64,000 nt of DNA, taken from positions 5,890,001-5,954,000 of the forward strand of contig NZ_CP030073.1 in the NCBI RefSeq assembly GCF_003261055.1, read 5' to 3'. This stretch comes from Streptomyces cadmiisoli (GTDB lineage Bacteria > Actinomycetota > Actinomycetes > Streptomycetales > Streptomycetaceae). Made by a program: the position numbers and the translations under genes. Every line of letters begins with the position of its first letter. Position 1 is the stretch's first letter. The notes under the pieces are model-generated. The model saw only the letters and a list, made by a program, of their open reading frames with translations. It was not told the origin of the DNA and searched no databases. Shown in pieces: positions 62,321 through 64,000 of the stretch.

Positions 62321-62908
62321 ATGTCCCCGACCAGCGAGATCCTGACCGCCGAGCGCATCCTCGAAGTGACCGAGGAGGTGCTGCGCCGCCACGGACCGGC
62401 CAAGGCCACCGTGGTGGACGTGGCGCGGGCGCTCGGTGTCAGCCACGGCAGCGTCTACCGGCACTTCCGCACCAAGGCGGAGCTGCGGGGAGCGGTCACC
62501 AAGCGCTGGCTGGACCGCACCTCCGAGGCGCTGGCCGGGATCGCGGCCGCGGAGCGGGACCCTCAGGCGCGGCTGCGCGACTGGCTGGCGTCGCTGTTCG
62601 ACGCCAAGCGCCGCAAGTCGGGCGACGATCCCGAGCTGTTCGCCACGTACATGGTGCTGACGGCCGAGGCCGGCGAGGTGGTCGGGGAGCACATAGCCGA
62701 TCTGACGGCCCAGCTCACCCGGATCATCCGGGACGGGGTCGCCGCGGGTGTCTTCGCGAGCCCCGACCCGGCGGCCGGGGCCCGCGCGGTCTTCCAGGCC
62801 ACGGGGCACTTCCACGACCCCGGCTACGCGCCGGAGTGGACCCGGCCGGGGATCGAGGAGGAGTTCGCGGCGCTGGTGGACCTGGTGGTGCGCGGACTGC
62901 GGGCCTGA
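62321..62908 (+). CDS. TetR-family transcriptional regulator
   Basis: 195 aa. N-terminal helix-turn-helix (about residues 10-58: TVVDVARALGVSHGSVYRHFRTKAELRGAV), then an all-helical ligand domain with C-terminal TetR_C features. It lies 25 bp after the aldo/keto reductase and is probably co-transcribed; the palindrome at 61209-61230 is the candidate operator for autoregulation. Confidence 0.9.
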   Translation: MSPTSEILTAERILEVTEEVLRRHGPAKATVVDVARALGVSHGSVYRHFRTKAELRGAVTKRWLDRTSEALAGIAAAERDPQARLRDWLASLFDAKRRKSGDDPELFATYMVLTAEAGEVVGEHIADLTAQLTRIIRDGVAAGVFASPDPAAGARAVFQATGHFHDPGYAPEWTRPGIEEEFAALVDLVVRGLRA

Positions 62909-62927
62909 CGGGGTGTTCCCGGCGGGG

Positions 62928-63134
62928 TCAGGAGCCCGCCGGGTCCACCGTCGCCTGATGCGCCTCGGCCAGGTGCTCCTGCGCCTTCAGCCAGGGCAGG
63001 AACTGCGCCCCCCGCCGCCATCCGCAGGTGTCGCATCTGATCGTGCGCTGCACACCGGTGCGCCGGACGTGCACGACGTGCTCCCGTCCGTGCTGGTCCC
63101 ATCGGCTGACCTTGCTCGTGTCGATCCGCGGCAC
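62928..63134 (-). CDS. Small zinc-ribbon-like protein
   Basis: 68 aa. Basic, with one CxxC (IRCDTCGWRRG) and later His residues (HLAEAH) that could complete a zinc site; N-terminal PRIDTSKVSRWDQHGREHVVHV. GTG start with AGGAGG at correct spacing makes it a real gene. Function unknown. Confidence 0.75.
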   Translation of the reverse strand: MPRIDTSKVSRWDQHGREHVVHVRRTGVQRTIRCDTCGWRRGAQFLPWLKAQEHLAEAHQATVDPAGS

Positions 63135-63289
63135 GGCGCCTCCTGCGTCCCCGTCCGGCTGTCTCTTCGGGCAGCTGGTGCCGCGACGGAGCGAATGGTG
63201 CCGGCCGCGGCACTAGGAGTGTGCAGCAGGATCAACATCAACAGGGGGCCCTTCACCGCGAGTTGTCCAAGCTGTGGCCGAGCGCGGTG

Positions 63290-64000
63290 TCAGGCCGAGA
63301 TCCCGGCCGCCTCCCGCACCTCCGCCGACTTCAGCCGCTCGGCGGTCCGCTCGGCCGTGGCGCGGGCCCACCGTCCGCTGGTCAGGACGCCGACCAGCAG
63401 TACCACCACACCGAACACGGTGAGGATCCACCAGCCCGGCCGGGCCGCCGCGACGAACGCCTCCTGGTACGGGGCCGCGCCGATCCCCGACACCAGCACG
63501 GCCCCCACCATCGCGACACCCAGCGTCTGTCCCAGCTGACGGCTCGTGGAGGCCACCGCCGCCGCCACCCCGGCCTGCGTACGGGGCATCCCGGACACGG
63601 CCGTGTTGGTGATCGGCGCGTTCACGAACCCGAACCCGACACCGAACAGCGCGTAGCCGAGGAAACGCGTCATGTCCGACGTCTCCGCCTCGAAGACGGC
63701 GAACATCAGCGCGCTCGCGGTCATCGCGCACCCCGCGATCAGCAGCGGCAGCCGCGGCCCCACGGAGGCCAGCAGGCGCCCGGCCAGCGGCGCGCACAGA
63801 AACGTCGGCACGGCCATCGGCAGCATCCACAGGCCCGCGTGCAGGGCGTCCAGGCCGCGGACGTTCTGGAGGTAGAGCGTCGACAGGAACAGGAAGCCGC
63901 CCATCGCCGCGAACGCGCAGACGGCGATCACGGTGGCCCCGCTGAACGGCGCCGACCGGAAGAAGCGCAGATCGATCAGCGGCTCCGCCCGGCGCGGCTC
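63290..64000 (-). CDS. MFS exporter, DHA2-type, N-terminus off the right edge
   Basis: About 236 C-terminal residues visible, continuous to the window edge. Contains six or seven membrane segments and the QAGVAAAVASTSRQLGQTLGVAMVG segment typical of 14-TM drug exporters, and ends with a cytoplasmic Arg/Glu-rich tail. Substrate unknown. Confidence 0.86.
   Translation of the reverse strand, partial: EPRRAEPLIDLRFFRSAPFSGATVIAVCAFAAMGGFLFLSTLYLQNVRGLDALHAGLWMLPMAVPTFLCAPLAGRLLASVGPRLPLLIAGCAMTASALMFAVFEAETSDMTRFLGYALFGVGFGFVNAPITNTAVSGMPRTQAGVAAAVASTSRQLGQTLGVAMVGAVLVSGIGAAPYQEAFVAAARPGWWILTVFGVVVLLVGVLTSGRWARATAERTAERLKSAEVREAAGISA

Overview
The window is about 72-75% GC, with strong codon bias, many GTG starts, ATGA start/stop overlaps and very short intergenic gaps. 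Gene content and order (hrcA-dnaJ, phoH-ybeY-hemolysin family-cytidine deaminase fold-era, leuA, recO-uppS-zur-znuBCA-glyS) are those of a Streptomyces chromosome core. I see no tRNA, rRNA, insertion sequence, prophage or CRISPR array.

Layout. 1-6.8 kb: a signalling module made of a response regulator (cut by the left edge), a soluble hybrid kinase with seven HAMP repeats, and a divergent RsbW/GAF/SpoIIE phosphatase. 6.8-22.7 kb: housekeeping genes with hemW, DUF3097, an MBL hydrolase, hrcA-dnaJ behind a perfect CIRCE element, a nitronate monooxygenase family gene, rsmE, a VOC protein, a tricorn protease, a HIT protein, an RNase Z-like gene and an adenine deaminase. 22.7-28.6 kb: an MFS exporter, then an IclR regulator divergent from D-glucarate catabolism (kdgD-gudD), then a PfkB kinase. 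28.7-39.2 kb: phoH-ybeY-corC-like-cytidine deaminase-like, a small secreted protein, an orphan PII protein, era, a GH1 beta-glucosidase, an M4 protease with its emfourin-type inhibitor, and leuA behind a Leu-rich leader peptide. 39.3-48.1 kb: a probable sialic acid module (sialidase, NanA/DapA-family lyase, and an oligopeptide-family ABC transporter with a fused permease-ATPase). 48.4-52.7 kb: a SigE-family ECF sigma factor with a coupled membrane protein, a tyrosine phosphatase, a snapalysin and a secreted alpha/beta hydrolase. 53.1-59.9 kb: a chain of tiny overlapping ORFs, recO, uppS, the zur-znuBCA zinc system and glyS. 60-64 kb: a GH18 chitinase under two DasR-like sites, an aldo/keto reductase-TetR pair, a zinc-ribbon microprotein and a DHA2-type MFS exporter cut by the right edge.

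Regulatory sites readable directly are CIRCE (hrcA), a Zur-like box over the znuA -10, tandem dre-like repeats (chitinase), a palindrome downstream of a good promoter at kdgD, a leucine leader at leuA, and several strong intrinsic hairpins. Nothing in the window is clearly a wholly new system. The least-explained items are the sialic acid module with its possible shared promoter motif, the orphan PII protein, the micro-ORF cascade before recO and the stacked-repeat hairpin at 32.9 kb.
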